Shown here piece by piece: positions 33,285-42,366 of a DNA stretch of 64,000 bases. A program made the position numbers and the translations under genes. Positions within the stretch are counted from its first letter, which is position 1; the number at the start of each line of letters is the position of its first letter. Origin of the DNA: DTCV01 sp964641155 (GTDB taxonomy: Archaea; Thermoproteota; Thermoprotei_A; Sulfolobales; NBVN01). The notes below the pieces were generated by a model. The model was not told the DNA's origin. It was given only the letters and a program-made list of their open reading frames with translations, and did no database searches. Where the stretch lies: positions 62,001 through 126,000 of the forward strand of contig CAZXJO010000001.1 in NCBI GenBank assembly GCA_964641155.1. The letters run 5' to 3'.

Positions 33285-33899
33285 TTAGACCGTTTCTATG
33301 CCGGTTCGTGAGCGCAGGAGATTTAAGGTGTTCCTCATTACCTCGTCCACAACATGCCTTAGGTCGGACATGCCATTAACTAGGACGAGGTCTCCCCTGG
33401 ACACGAGGTCCAAGTATATTCTCCTAGCCCTCCCGATTAAGTCGATGTTGGCCTCAACGCTCTTAACTCTGGTTTCGGAGGAACTCTTCCTCCTCAAACC
33501 CACATCTGGTTCCACATCTATGTAGATGGCGATGTCAGGCCTCACCACAAACCTGTTGACCTCTAATATCCAGTTCGGATCTACTCCCTGCGCGCCCTGA
33601 TAAGCAATTGATGAGTAGTAATACCTATCGCTGACTACTACGTATCCGGACATCATGTACGGCAACACCACCTTATTGATGTGGTAGTATCTGTCAGCCG
33701 CCATAAGCAACGTCTGCATTTTAGGGTCTATCTCATCCCAGTACTTATCCAGTAGCTCTGTTATGAATTCCGTGTAGGGTTCGTAAGTGTAAAGCGCTTT
33801 ATACCCTAACCCCTCCAACCTCAGCACCACTTCACGGGAAACTGATGTCTTGCCAGCCCCGTCAATTCCCTCAATAACTATCAAGAACCCTCTACTCAA
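33285..33899 (-). CDS. tmk: Thymidylate kinase
   Basis: Thymidylate kinase phosphorylates dTMP. It has the P-loop EGIDGAGKTSV near the N-terminus, the TYEPY motif where the family has REPGG-like residues, a DRYYYSSIAYQGAQG block near 90, and PDIAIYIDVEPDVGL near 118 before the LID region. I chose TTG at 33897-33899, which has GAGGGTG upstream and overlaps the preceding gene's stop; an ATG at 33917 and a GTG at 33920 would extend it by several residues. It is the last gene of the isoprenoid operon. Confidence 0.9.
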   Translation of the reverse strand: MSRGFLIVIEGIDGAGKTSVSREVVLRLEGLGYKALYTYEPYTEFITELLDKYWDEIDPKMQTLLMAADRYYHINKVVLPYMMSGYVVVSDRYYYSSIAYQGAQGVDPNWILEVNRFVVRPDIAIYIDVEPDVGLRRKSSSETRVKSVEANIDLIGRARRIYLDLVSRGDLVLVNGMSDLRHVVDEVMRNTLNLLRSRTGIETV

Positions 33900-34299
33900 C
33901 GATGAAAACACCCTCATCACTTAGTAACCTACCGACACACTTACTCGCAACGCACTCCCTCAACACGTTGGTGAGAGATACCCAATCACTGGCCACAGCC
34001 ATTGGTATGTTCGAAAGAACGCACCCTGTTATCAATAATGTATCTGGGTTCTTAACGATCACTGCTGAAGGGGCTAAAGACCTCTTAGCGAGGGAGTAGA
34101 TTATGTAGGGGGCTACGGTGCTACCGCTCGAGCCTGGGAAAACCAGCACTCTACCCTTAACACATCCATAGCCTTGTAAAACACCTGACTCGACATCTAA
34201 ATCCCCCAAGAACGATATGGGTTTGCTAACGTACAACACCTCTCCCTCAGCACTACCCTCCACAACCAGCCTGACCGGTGTCTTAAACCTCAATCCCAA
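33892..34299 (-). CDS. Phosphomevalonate dehydratase small subunit (DUF126)
   Basis: The 135-residue DUF126 protein is the swivelling small subunit of aconitase X, which in archaea dehydrates (R)-5-phosphomevalonate to trans-anhydromevalonate 5-phosphate. The active-site serine loop VFPGSSGSTVAPYIIYSLAKR near residue 53 and a VVKNPDTLLITGC segment near 80 are diagnostic. The large subunit gene lies 24 bases upstream. It is short because subunits are separate genes, as is usual in archaea. The thymidylate kinase start overlaps its stop. Confidence 0.9.
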   Translation of the reverse strand: MGLRFKTPVRLVVEGSAEGEVLYVSKPISFLGDLDVESGVLQGYGCVKGRVLVFPGSSGSTVAPYIIYSLAKRSLAPSAVIVKNPDTLLITGCVLSNIPMAVASDWVSLTNVLRECVASKCVGRLLSDEGVFIVE

Positions 34300-34323
34300 C
34301 CCCCAGTTCCTTGAGCTCTAAGA

Positions 34324-35553
34324 TTATAACTCCGCACTTAACTCACCTGTGAAGTAAGTTCTAATCAATTCCTTGGTTGGGAGCGCTAAGACCGGTATCT
34401 TGGATAACCTCCTTATGTAGCTACAGGCCTTGGCTGAGTCTGTCACCACATAATCAACTTTGAGTAAGTCCAACCTCGACACCACAGCACATGCGTTGCC
34501 GACCAACTTAACGTTATACCTCGAAAGCTTCTCAGGAAGTTCCCCAAGCCCTCCTCCCATGAAGCCCCTGTGAGTCGTTATCCACAACTCCCTATCGCTG
34601 AAGTCGCGCTGACTCTTATGTTTACTGGCTTCCTCCTCCACCATCTCCAGAACGTTTGTTAATTCCCTAAAGCTGAGGTGCGGGCAACCAATCAAGTAAA
34701 GGCCCCTACCACTCAACACGTTTGCTGAGAACTCCCTCATGTATGATTTAACATCATCGACCCCCAGGTTGAAGGTCTCCTCATAACTTCCATCTCTGAT
34801 TAACTCCTTATACCCAGGGGTCACACCATCTATCACAGCCATAGGTATGTTCGACGTAGTACCTAAGGCAGCTAGGAAGGACTTTAAGGCGTAGGTGCCC
34901 CCAAACTTGAGCCCTGAAATACGCGGTATCCGTTCACCAACTAACTCACCTATCATTAACCCCAAGAACCCGAATCCTAACCCATCTACGTTAGAAGCCC
35001 TCACTAATACTTTGGGCCTTCTGTTAGTGGCTAAGTGCACGCCCGACTTATGAGTCCTACCAACAACGGCTGCGAACAACGCGAGAGGACCTCCTTCCTT
35101 GTTACTGAAAGCACCCAACACAGTGTTGGAGTATAGAACCGCGTTACTTTCGGCCCACGCCAAGTGATCGCCTAGTTTAGGAGGTCTTAGGTTGTAAGGC
35201 GCGCATGTATAAAACTCAACACCCATACGGTTTAAAGCGCTGATAATCCTTAGCTGTTTATTAATTGCCGAACTCCCATGTTTGCTACCTAAGTAATCGG
35301 ACATCACCATGTAGGGGTTTGCTGATGTGAATACTTCAACGCGACACCCACCACCGGCTAAATCTTCAATCAATTCCAGTCCTGCATCACCTATGTTCAG
35401 ATAAGAGATGCCTGAGATATGAGCATGTGAGATCTCAACTAATTCCTCAGCTCCTAGAGCCTCCCCGACCTTGACTATTACCCTCAAAGCAAGTGCTTTA
35501 GCCTCCCCGAGCTCGCCTTTAACCATCCTCTCCTCAACACTGCTTAAATACAT
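34324..35553 (-). CDS. Phosphomevalonate dehydratase large subunit (aconitase X)
   Basis: The 409-residue DUF521/aconitase X catalytic subunit holds a 4Fe-4S cluster and removes water from 5-phosphomevalonate. Conserved features are the ISHAHISGISYLNIGDAGLE block near residue 42, the KHGSSAINKQLRI near 90, CAPYNLRPPKLGDHLAWAESN near 117, CPHLS near 300 and a C-terminal CAVVSRL region with the third cluster cysteine. The following small subunit and the preceding UbiD-type decarboxylase complete the archaeal modified mevalonate pathway, which bypasses phosphomevalonate kinase. Confidence 0.92.
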   Translation of the reverse strand: MYLSSVEERMVKGELGEAKALALRVIVKVGEALGAEELVEISHAHISGISYLNIGDAGLELIEDLAGGGCRVEVFTSANPYMVMSDYLGSKHGSSAINKQLRIISALNRMGVEFYTCAPYNLRPPKLGDHLAWAESNAVLYSNTVLGAFSNKEGGPLALFAAVVGRTHKSGVHLATNRRPKVLVRASNVDGLGFGFLGLMIGELVGERIPRISGLKFGGTYALKSFLAALGTTSNIPMAVIDGVTPGYKELIRDGSYEETFNLGVDDVKSYMREFSANVLSGRGLYLIGCPHLSFRELTNVLEMVEEEASKHKSQRDFSDRELWITTHRGFMGGGLGELPEKLSRYNVKLVGNACAVVSRLDLLKVDYVVTDSAKACSYIRRLSKIPVLALPTKELIRTYFTGELSAEL

Positions 35554-35563
35554 ATGATGACCC

Positions 35564-36862
35564 CTAAGTCTTAGGCCTCCTAAACACTTCGAACCTACTT
35601 AGCGGTGCCGTAGCATCAACACCCAATTTGTCCGTGATGCCGTCGGCGGAGCTAAGATCTAACGTGGAGCCGCGGGCATTCCTAATAATCACTAAGTCAT
35701 CGCCTGCTTGAACCCTAGTTGCTATAGCCCATTCAACATCTGCCAAGTTGTCCGGGTCTATGTCAGAGTCCACAACTACGACATGCTTCAGGCTTGGGTG
35801 AGATGCAAAGGCTGCTAGGATAGCGTTCTTCGCATCCCCATCACTGTTCTTATCGATTGAGATTATCGCATGTAGCCAGCAACCCCCTGAAGGTGTCAGC
35901 CGAACCTTATGTACCCTAGGCACGGCCTTCCTGACCCCATCCCATATGGCTGCCTCCCTTGGAAAGCCCATAAGTAATTTATGTTCCATACCCCCAGGTA
36001 AGATCACGTGGAACAGACGTTCCTCAGCACACCTACTTAAATACACCCTATCCACACGAACTACTGGTTGTTTCCTGACCCTATCGTAAAGTTCGAGCAG
36101 ATCTAAAAAAGGCCCTTCATCAACCTCCTCATTAGTTATCCTACCCTCCATAACGACTGAGGAGTTACATGGAACCGGAAGACCGTAGAGCGGGGTCCTA
36201 CAGAACTCGAACTTCTCATCAGTCAACTCGCTAATGAGCCCCAATTCGAAGACCCCGTAAGGTGGTGAGAGGGAAGCCAGCAGGAGTAGGGCTGGGTGGA
36301 CCCCAATGACTATTGCCACCGGGGTTTCAAGACCTTGCCTGGAGTTCAGGCTGACGATCCTGTAAAGGTGCCTCGGAACTATTCTAATAGACATTCTATC
36401 ATTAGATACTAACATGAGCCTGTGGACCGATGCATTGAAACTCTCCAACTCAGGTGTTCTAGCAACAACTATGGATGAGTCGATATACATGCCACCATCT
36501 TTCTCATAGAACTTTATGAAAGGTAGTTTTCCCAGGTTGACGTCCACACCTTCGAACCAGTCCTCGAAATCCCCTTCAAATTCCACGCCACTGGGTTTGC
36601 CGGAGTTTAAGGCGTTAAGCAACTTCCTATATGCCTCCTCATCATTTGAGGCGTTTAAGGCCTTATACAACTTCCCCCTGCTATTAACTACGTTTCCAAC
36701 ACATGTTAACTCACTACCCTCAACCTCGAAGACCAGCGTAGTACCCCTCAAGTCGGACTCTAATAACTCCCTCGTAGGCTCCAAGTACGGTTTCAATCTA
36801 TGCTTCCTAACCACCATACCTTCACTTGAGAGCTGGTCTACGAAGCCCTTCAAACTACGCAT
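35564..36862 (-). CDS. Anhydromevalonate phosphate decarboxylase (UbiD family)
   Basis: A 432-residue UbiD-type decarboxylase using prenylated FMN. In archaea the UbiD neighbour of phosphomevalonate dehydratase converts trans-anhydromevalonate phosphate to isopentenyl phosphate. Family blocks are YEKDGGMYIDSSIVVARTP near residue 118, SIRIVPRHLYRIV near 157, GVHPALLLLASLSPPYG near 186, and HVVVVDSDIDPDNLADVEWAIATRVQ near 359. The family of UbiX-like flavin prenyltransferases is not in the window. It overlaps the Clp1-like gene by 13 bases and precedes the large dehydratase subunit by 10 bases. Confidence 0.88.
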   Translation of the reverse strand: MRSLKGFVDQLSSEGMVVRKHRLKPYLEPTRELLESDLRGTTLVFEVEGSELTCVGNVVNSRGKLYKALNASNDEEAYRKLLNALNSGKPSGVEFEGDFEDWFEGVDVNLGKLPFIKFYEKDGGMYIDSSIVVARTPELESFNASVHRLMLVSNDRMSIRIVPRHLYRIVSLNSRQGLETPVAIVIGVHPALLLLASLSPPYGVFELGLISELTDEKFEFCRTPLYGLPVPCNSSVVMEGRITNEEVDEGPFLDLLELYDRVRKQPVVRVDRVYLSRCAEERLFHVILPGGMEHKLLMGFPREAAIWDGVRKAVPRVHKVRLTPSGGCWLHAIISIDKNSDGDAKNAILAAFASHPSLKHVVVVDSDIDPDNLADVEWAIATRVQAGDDLVIIRNARGSTLDLSSADGITDKLGVDATAPLSRFEVFRRPKT

Positions 36863-38139
36863 TTAACCACCCGACCAATCTCCTCATACCTCTCATTCAG
36901 TCTGATCTTACCTGTTACTAGCCCACCTATAGCACCGTTCCAAGGGGTTATAACGTATATGCTTCTACCCGCGTAGTCCACCTCATCTATTACCCCGACT
37001 GATACATCCCTCAAGCCGCGGTCTAAAATACCGACCAATAAGCCCTTCTCATCACCCTCAAAAACAGTGTTTAATTCCAAATCCTTGCTCCTACAGATGA
37101 TTTGAGTGGGGCTCACTCTGAAGCCCTTCTTGAAGACCAGGTTTAAGGTGTTGTGGAGTATTGAGGAGTAAGTGATACCGCCGCGTATTAATTCGTAGTT
37201 CTCAACGTAGCTACCTAAGTCGTCAGGACTTACTTGCTTACCGTTAAGTACGCAGAACCCTATCAACGCAATACCATCTGCGTTAAGTTTAACCCTCCTC
37301 ACATCGCTGAACAATTTCATGTATGAGTGGTGTCTTAAGTAACGCCTATCATCCTTACTACGTTCCCTGACGACCTTAGGCTTCGGGGCTAGGAGCACTT
37401 CAACACCATCACATCTTAAAGCGTTTTTGAAGTAAGCGTATAACACCTCATCAAGCACCACTACATGGGTGGGTTTCAGCACCTTAATCATTAACTCTTT
37501 AAGCTCTAAGGCGTTGTGGCCGTAGACCCACCCATCAGTGTTGACCACCAAATCAGCTTCAGCAGTTCTAAGCTCTTGAACGACCTCCTGGAAGGCTACC
37601 ATGAATTGGTGCGGGCAGTACTGCGGTGAGTTACAACCAACGTATTTCAACATTATTGGCTGTAGTTCCCTCAACCAAAGGAACTTCTCCTTGGGCTTAC
37701 TAACCCCTATGGTGCATGGTACAGCTATGTCTGCCTGACCTATATCGCCGTCCACCACATATACCTCATGTCCTTCGGAAATCAACCTGTTGACTATAAA
37801 AGCCGTTAGCGAAGTCTTCCCAGCCTCCGGAGGACCCAATATGATGATCCGCAACCTCCTACCGTGCTTTAGGACTTCATCGCTTATGTTGAGCCATGAG
37901 TCAATAACTTCCTCACCCTCTTGAGGTTCATCTAGAGATCCCCCATCACCTAATACGACCCTTAACTCGCTACGAGTTAGAGCCTTCACCCCATAACTCC
38001 TATACCTGTTAATGACTAACCTACTGGTCGCTTTGAAGGGTGCTCCGGCAACGAGTACTTCACCGCTGACCACCTCAACACTAGCAGGGCCGCATATCCT
38101 CACCACCTTACCCTCATCAATAACTAAGTTGATGTCCAA
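36850..38139 (-). CDS. Clp1/Grc3-like polynucleotide 5'-kinase
   Basis: The 429-residue protein resembles the archaeal Clp1 RNA/DNA 5'-hydroxyl kinase. An N-terminal beta domain precedes the P-loop GPPEAGKTSLTAF near residue 101, followed by a VVDGDIGQADIAVPCTIG block near 129 and VVNTDGWVYGHNALELKEL near 199. The lid-like arginines lie near RSKDDRRYLRHH. Clp1 phosphorylates RNA 5' ends and may help in tRNA splicing or repair. It is first in the operon with the isoprenoid genes, a placement without obvious functional logic. Its stop overlaps the decarboxylase start. Confidence 0.85.
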   Translation of the reverse strand: MDINLVIDEGKVVRICGPASVEVVSGEVLVAGAPFKATSRLVINRYRSYGVKALTRSELRVVLGDGGSLDEPQEGEEVIDSWLNISDEVLKHGRRLRIIILGPPEAGKTSLTAFIVNRLISEGHEVYVVDGDIGQADIAVPCTIGVSKPKEKFLWLRELQPIMLKYVGCNSPQYCPHQFMVAFQEVVQELRTAEADLVVNTDGWVYGHNALELKELMIKVLKPTHVVVLDEVLYAYFKNALRCDGVEVLLAPKPKVVRERSKDDRRYLRHHSYMKLFSDVRRVKLNADGIALIGFCVLNGKQVSPDDLGSYVENYELIRGGITYSSILHNTLNLVFKKGFRVSPTQIICRSKDLELNTVFEGDEKGLLVGILDRGLRDVSVGVIDEVDYAGRSIYVITPWNGAIGGLVTGKIRLNERYEEIGRVVKCVV

Positions 38140-38249
38140 CTCAGATAACCCAGAGAAACACTTCTTAAGCGGAATTAAAGCTAGTGCAACGTGCTAACCA
38201 CCCGTCCTTACCTTTATTAATCTGTAATCCCATAGTTATCGGTGTCGAT

Positions 38250-40100
38250 GTGTTCGGATGGCACGGTAAGTTGTTAAGGATAAATTTAAGCAGTAAGAAG
38301 TCATCATCAGAGAGCCTAGATCCTGAAGTGCTTCTTAAGTTCCTAGGCGGTAGGGGACTTGCAGCATACATACTTTGGAGGGATTTGGAGGCAGGCACGC
38401 ACCCCCTCTCACCTTCTAATAAGGTGGTCATATCCGCAGGACCCCTCACAGGTTTACCCCTACCTAGCTCCGGGAAATTAGTAGTTGCTTCTAAATCACC
38501 CCTAACCCACGGATACGGAGATGGTAACATAGGGACTAAGGCTGCAGTTAGTTTGAGGCGGTGTGGCTACGACGCCTTAGTTATCGAGGGCGCTGCTGAA
38601 AAACCCACCCTCATCTTAGTAAATAATGATAGTGTGGAGTTCGTACCCGCAGATGATTTATGGGGTCTTACCACGTGGGAAACTGAGTTGAGGATAACTA
38701 AGAAGTTCGGGAGTGACGTATCGGTGTTAAGCATAGGTCCCGCTGGTGAGAACTTAGTTAAGTTCGCAACAGTGATAAGCGAGTTCGGGAGATCCGGTGG
38801 GAGGCCCGGAATAGGCGCTGTTTTAGGGTCTAAGAAGGTTAAGGCGATAGCTATTAGGGGAACTAAAGACATACCTGTCCACAGTCCTGCAGAATTCAAG
38901 AAAGCCTCTGAGGAGTCGTACGAACGCATTAAGAGAGATGCTAATTATGAGTTCTGGATTAGGCAGGGTACTATGTCAACCATTTCATGGGCTAATGAGA
39001 ACAGCTGCCTCCCCACACGCAATTTCAGGGAAGGCTACTTCGAGGAAGCTAGTAAAATAAGTGGTGATGCTATGGAGCTAATTAAAGTGAGGCAGAAGGG
39101 ATGTCCCTACTGCGAAATACCTTGCGGTAACATAGTTAAGTACGTAGTCGGGGATGTGACTAACGAGTCAGAATTAGATTACGAAAACGTTGCCATGCTA
39201 GGTTCTAACATCGGGATAGGTGACCTGGACAAGGTCTCGGACCTGAACTTGATGGCAGACCTCTACGGACTTGACACGATAAGTCTGGGGAATGTGTTGG
39301 CCTTCGCTGCGGAATTAAGTGAGAGGAAGGTAATTGAAGAAAGGATTGAGTGGGGTGATTACAGGAAGTTCAAGGAGCTCATAGAGGACATCACTTACAG
39401 GAAGGGTTTGGGGGACCTCCTTGCTGAGGGTGTGAGGAACGTATCCCAGAAGTTAGGCGGTGATGCTGCGAACTGCGCGATGCATGTTAAGGGACTTGAG
39501 ATATCCGCCTACGACTGCCATGCCGCACCAGGTATGGCCTTGGCATACGGTACATCGCCCATAGGTGCCCACCACAAGGATGCGTGGTTCATTGCAACCG
39601 AGATAAAGCTAGGTCGCTTCCATTACAGTAGGGAAAAGGTCGAACGCCTCATATGGATGCAGAACATAAGGGGTGGTTTGTTCGAATCCCTAACAACGTG
39701 TAGGTTCCCATGGCTTGAAACATCCCTAAGCTTGGACACCTACCTCACATTCCTCAAATCAGTTACTGGGGTTAGCTACAGCTGGGATGACATTTACTTA
39801 ATAGCGAACAGGATTTATACCCTGATTAGGGCGTTCTGGGTCAGGGAATATGCTGCCGAAGGCGTTAAATGGAATTCATCAATGGATACACCGCCTAAGA
39901 GGTGGTTCGAAGAGCCCTTAGGCAAAGGCCCACTTGCCGGTAGTAAGTTAGACCTAAATGGCTATAAATCGATGCTCAGCTGGTACTACGCGATGAGGGG
40001 ATGGGACAATGACGGGATTCCTAGAAAGTCAACGCTTAGTAAGCTAGGTTTGGACGAAGTAGCGTCAGTACTTGAGAAATACACACGAATTAACGAGTAA
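38250..40100 (+). CDS. Tungsten-dependent aldehyde:ferredoxin oxidoreductase family enzyme 2
   Basis: Second AOR-family enzyme (about 616 residues) related to but distinct from the one at 16245-18104. The N-terminal part shows LLRINLSS, FLGGRGLAAYILWRDL and LPSSGKLVVASKSPLTHGYG near 75. Cluster ligands are CPYCEIPC near 289 and TTCRFPW near 490. The family block RPGIGAVLGSKKVKAIAI is intact. I chose GTG at 38250 (MFGWHGKLLRINL), matching AOR starts; an open frame reaches 38184. A TATA-like CTTTATTAAT near 38212 supports that choice. No MoaD gene follows. Substrate is unknown. Confidence 0.88.
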   Translation: MFGWHGKLLRINLSSKKSSSESLDPEVLLKFLGGRGLAAYILWRDLEAGTHPLSPSNKVVISAGPLTGLPLPSSGKLVVASKSPLTHGYGDGNIGTKAAVSLRRCGYDALVIEGAAEKPTLILVNNDSVEFVPADDLWGLTTWETELRITKKFGSDVSVLSIGPAGENLVKFATVISEFGRSGGRPGIGAVLGSKKVKAIAIRGTKDIPVHSPAEFKKASEESYERIKRDANYEFWIRQGTMSTISWANENSCLPTRNFREGYFEEASKISGDAMELIKVRQKGCPYCEIPCGNIVKYVVGDVTNESELDYENVAMLGSNIGIGDLDKVSDLNLMADLYGLDTISLGNVLAFAAELSERKVIEERIEWGDYRKFKELIEDITYRKGLGDLLAEGVRNVSQKLGGDAANCAMHVKGLEISAYDCHAAPGMALAYGTSPIGAHHKDAWFIATEIKLGRFHYSREKVERLIWMQNIRGGLFESLTTCRFPWLETSLSLDTYLTFLKSVTGVSYSWDDIYLIANRIYTLIRAFWVREYAAEGVKWNSSMDTPPKRWFEEPLGKGPLAGSKLDLNGYKSMLSWYYAMRGWDNDGIPRKSTLSKLGLDEVASVLEKYTRINE

Positions 40101-40129
40101 TGACATGTTTTTAACCACTAACAATCATA

Positions 40130-40292
40130 GGGGTTATGAAGCTGTTTCTGTGTTGCGTGAGGTTTGTTTACTGACGTGGTGATGGTTGTTCTTGGGGGTG
40201 CCTTAGACCTACGCCCGTGATGTGGGCTTCACCTGTTCACGGCGGAAGCCCATGAAATGAGGAAGTGATGGAATAATGTTAGACCGGAACGG
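40130..40292 (+). repeat. Dispersed 160-170 bp structured repeat, copy 2
   Basis: Plus-strand copy of the repeat also at 5262-5430 (minus) and 61564-61729 (plus). It starts GGGGTTATGAAGCTG and includes the conserved hairpin GGGCTTC / GAAGCCC within about 40203-40254, followed by a GAAATGAGGAAGTGATGG tail and then TTAGACCGGAACGG. It occupies the space between the second aldehyde oxidoreductase and the PAPS-reductase fusion gene. Conservation continues past the hairpin for about 40 bases. No protein frame is preserved between the copies. Confidence 0.85.
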
Positions 40293-40315
40293 CTTAAAGC
40301 CTACTTATAAGTTCT

Positions 40316-42358
40316 ATGGTCACGTTATTCAAGGATGTTGAAATGAGGTTTAAGTGGCCCCTGCAAGTTAGGGTGAGGTGGTGTCCCAGCTGCAACGTAC
40401 CCTTGATTCAGGATATGTGTGATGCATGTGGCTCTGAAGGATTTGAGGTCAGGCTGAACCCGCCCGGTGACATCAGGCCTGCGTTCGCAGGCGATATGGA
40501 GGTTATTAGGGAGTCTATCATTAACGAGTTCGGAAGCTCATCACTCATTAAGGAGTTAAACCTTGAAGGTAGCTTAGTACTCATCAATAAGGTCCCCCAC
40601 TACGACGATATGAAGGAGGTTTTAGTGGGAGGCGTCGTCGTAGGTAGGTACTTCTTCGACCCTCTAAAGCTTAGGTGGAGGTGGAGGTTAAGCAAGTACA
40701 GTGCTGAAGTGGCCGTTAAGGAAGGCTTGGTTAAAACGGTCGCCGTGGATAAGGCAAAGCCTTTAGACGTACTCGCAGTCGCTGAGGACGAGGAAGACAC
40801 GCAGTACGTAGTCGTAGGTAAGGATGGGGAACCATTAGGTGTTGCGGTAGTGCGCAACAGTAGGGTCAGGGTTCAAACACTTTTCAGTAAGGCAACGCGT
40901 TCGAGGATGGTGACCGGTAAGTCTTCCCTTCAAGACTTCATTAGAGCTAATGATTCGAAGTTGAGAACCTTGGTCTCACGCGGCATCAAGCGGGTCTACG
41001 CACTGAGCTCTAAGGTAAGGTTGCCTGCGACCGTGTCCTACTCGGGAGGGAAGGATAGCCTAGTGGCTTTAGACCTCACCTTAAGGGCTGGGCTGGAGCC
41101 GGAGGTAGTCTTCAACGACACAGGGCTGGAACTACCTGAGACCTTAGACAACGTGGTTGACACCGTACGTTACTACGGATTAAGCCTACGTGAGGTTAAA
41201 CCGCCCAGGAGTTTCTGGGATTACCTGAAAGTGTTCGGGCCACCTGCTAAGGACTTCAGGTGGTGTTGTAAGTTGGTAAAGCTAATACCGCTCGCAAAAT
41301 TCTACAAGTCATCATACCCTGAAGGAGTTTTAAACGTGGTAGGCCAAAGGGGGATGGAATCTATTGATAGAGCCCTCAGCGGTAACGTATGGCGGAATAG
41401 GTGGATACCTCACGTACTTAACATCACCCCAATCCAGGAATGGCCCCAGATAGCCGTATGGGCTTACATAACTGCCAATAAACTACCCCATAACCCGTTG
41501 TACGAGCGCGGATTTGACAGGCTTGGGTGTTACCTGTGTCCAGCAGCTAACATAGCGGAACATTGTATGTTAATGAAAACCCACCCGGAACTGTGGACCA
41601 TGTGGGAGGAACGTCTGATTAAATGGGGCCACGACCTTAAGCTACCCGACGCATGGGTTAAGTATGCCTTGTGGAGGTGGTTAGACCCAACGTCAGGTGG
41701 TCGAAGGAGGGTTGAAGTAAAATGCCTAGGTAAGAACTACAAGGCGGACTGGTACAGCGAGTATGAGACCAGGGCCGGGCTAAAGATCATTGGTAGAGAG
41801 ATAACTGCTACGAAGGGTAAAGTCATCTTCAACATAGCGCTACCCTATGAGGGGTTAATCAAGCAGGCGTGTGTCCTAGGGAAGATGACTGTGAGGGAAG
41901 ATGATTCGGGGATCGAATTCGTGTCCCCCCACTACTTGGTTAAGGTTCTTGATAACTCGGTTGAGGTAACAGTTAATGACTTAGCGAACACGAACGCTTT
42001 AGATCTGATGATAACCGTTATCAAATTAATTATGAGGTGGGCGAAGTGCGTGAAGTGCGGTGCGTGCGTCTTGTGGTGTTCTAATAATGCCATAGCGTTA
42101 GTTGATGGCAAACCAGAAATAGATAGCGGGAAATGCGCCGGATGCGGTGTCTGCTTGGAGGTGTGCCCAATTGCTGAGGTGTTGGTTGATAAGGTAGTGG
42201 TGCCACTATTAACTAACAACTTAGCCGTGCCCAAGGTGAGGAGGCCTGCTAAAGCCGTCACCTTGAGCAGGTCTTTGAGGCTTAGCAGTATTAAGGGAGG
42301 TGGCGATTCGGGCAGCTCAAGCGCAGACATCTGGTTACCGGACAACTTCTTCGGCTGA
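40316..42358 (+). CDS. PAPS reductase-family protein fused to zinc ribbon, PUA-like and ferredoxin domains
   Basis: A 680-residue multidomain protein. An N-terminal zinc ribbon (CPSCNVPL and CDACG, residues 23-40) is followed by a PUA-like region around 150-200. The core is a PP-loop ATPase of the PAPS reductase family (SYSGGKDSLVALD near 244, WCCKLVKLIP near 317, CYLCPAANIAEHC near 406). The C-terminus carries two ferredoxin clusters (CVKCGACVLWC near 578 and CAGCGVCLEVC near 607). Archaeal members with this layout exist; the reaction is not known to me, but sulfate or thiol activation in tRNA or cofactor modification is possible. It starts with ATG at 40316. Confidence 0.85.
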   Translation: MVTLFKDVEMRFKWPLQVRVRWCPSCNVPLIQDMCDACGSEGFEVRLNPPGDIRPAFAGDMEVIRESIINEFGSSSLIKELNLEGSLVLINKVPHYDDMKEVLVGGVVVGRYFFDPLKLRWRWRLSKYSAEVAVKEGLVKTVAVDKAKPLDVLAVAEDEEDTQYVVVGKDGEPLGVAVVRNSRVRVQTLFSKATRSRMVTGKSSLQDFIRANDSKLRTLVSRGIKRVYALSSKVRLPATVSYSGGKDSLVALDLTLRAGLEPEVVFNDTGLELPETLDNVVDTVRYYGLSLREVKPPRSFWDYLKVFGPPAKDFRWCCKLVKLIPLAKFYKSSYPEGVLNVVGQRGMESIDRALSGNVWRNRWIPHVLNITPIQEWPQIAVWAYITANKLPHNPLYERGFDRLGCYLCPAANIAEHCMLMKTHPELWTMWEERLIKWGHDLKLPDAWVKYALWRWLDPTSGGRRRVEVKCLGKNYKADWYSEYETRAGLKIIGREITATKGKVIFNIALPYEGLIKQACVLGKMTVREDDSGIEFVSPHYLVKVLDNSVEVTVNDLANTNALDLMITVIKLIMRWAKCVKCGACVLWCSNNAIALVDGKPEIDSGKCAGCGVCLEVCPIAEVLVDKVVVPLLTNNLAVPKVRRPAKAVTLSRSLRLSSIKGGGDSGSSSADIWLPDNFFG

Positions 42359-42366
42359 TAAACCGA

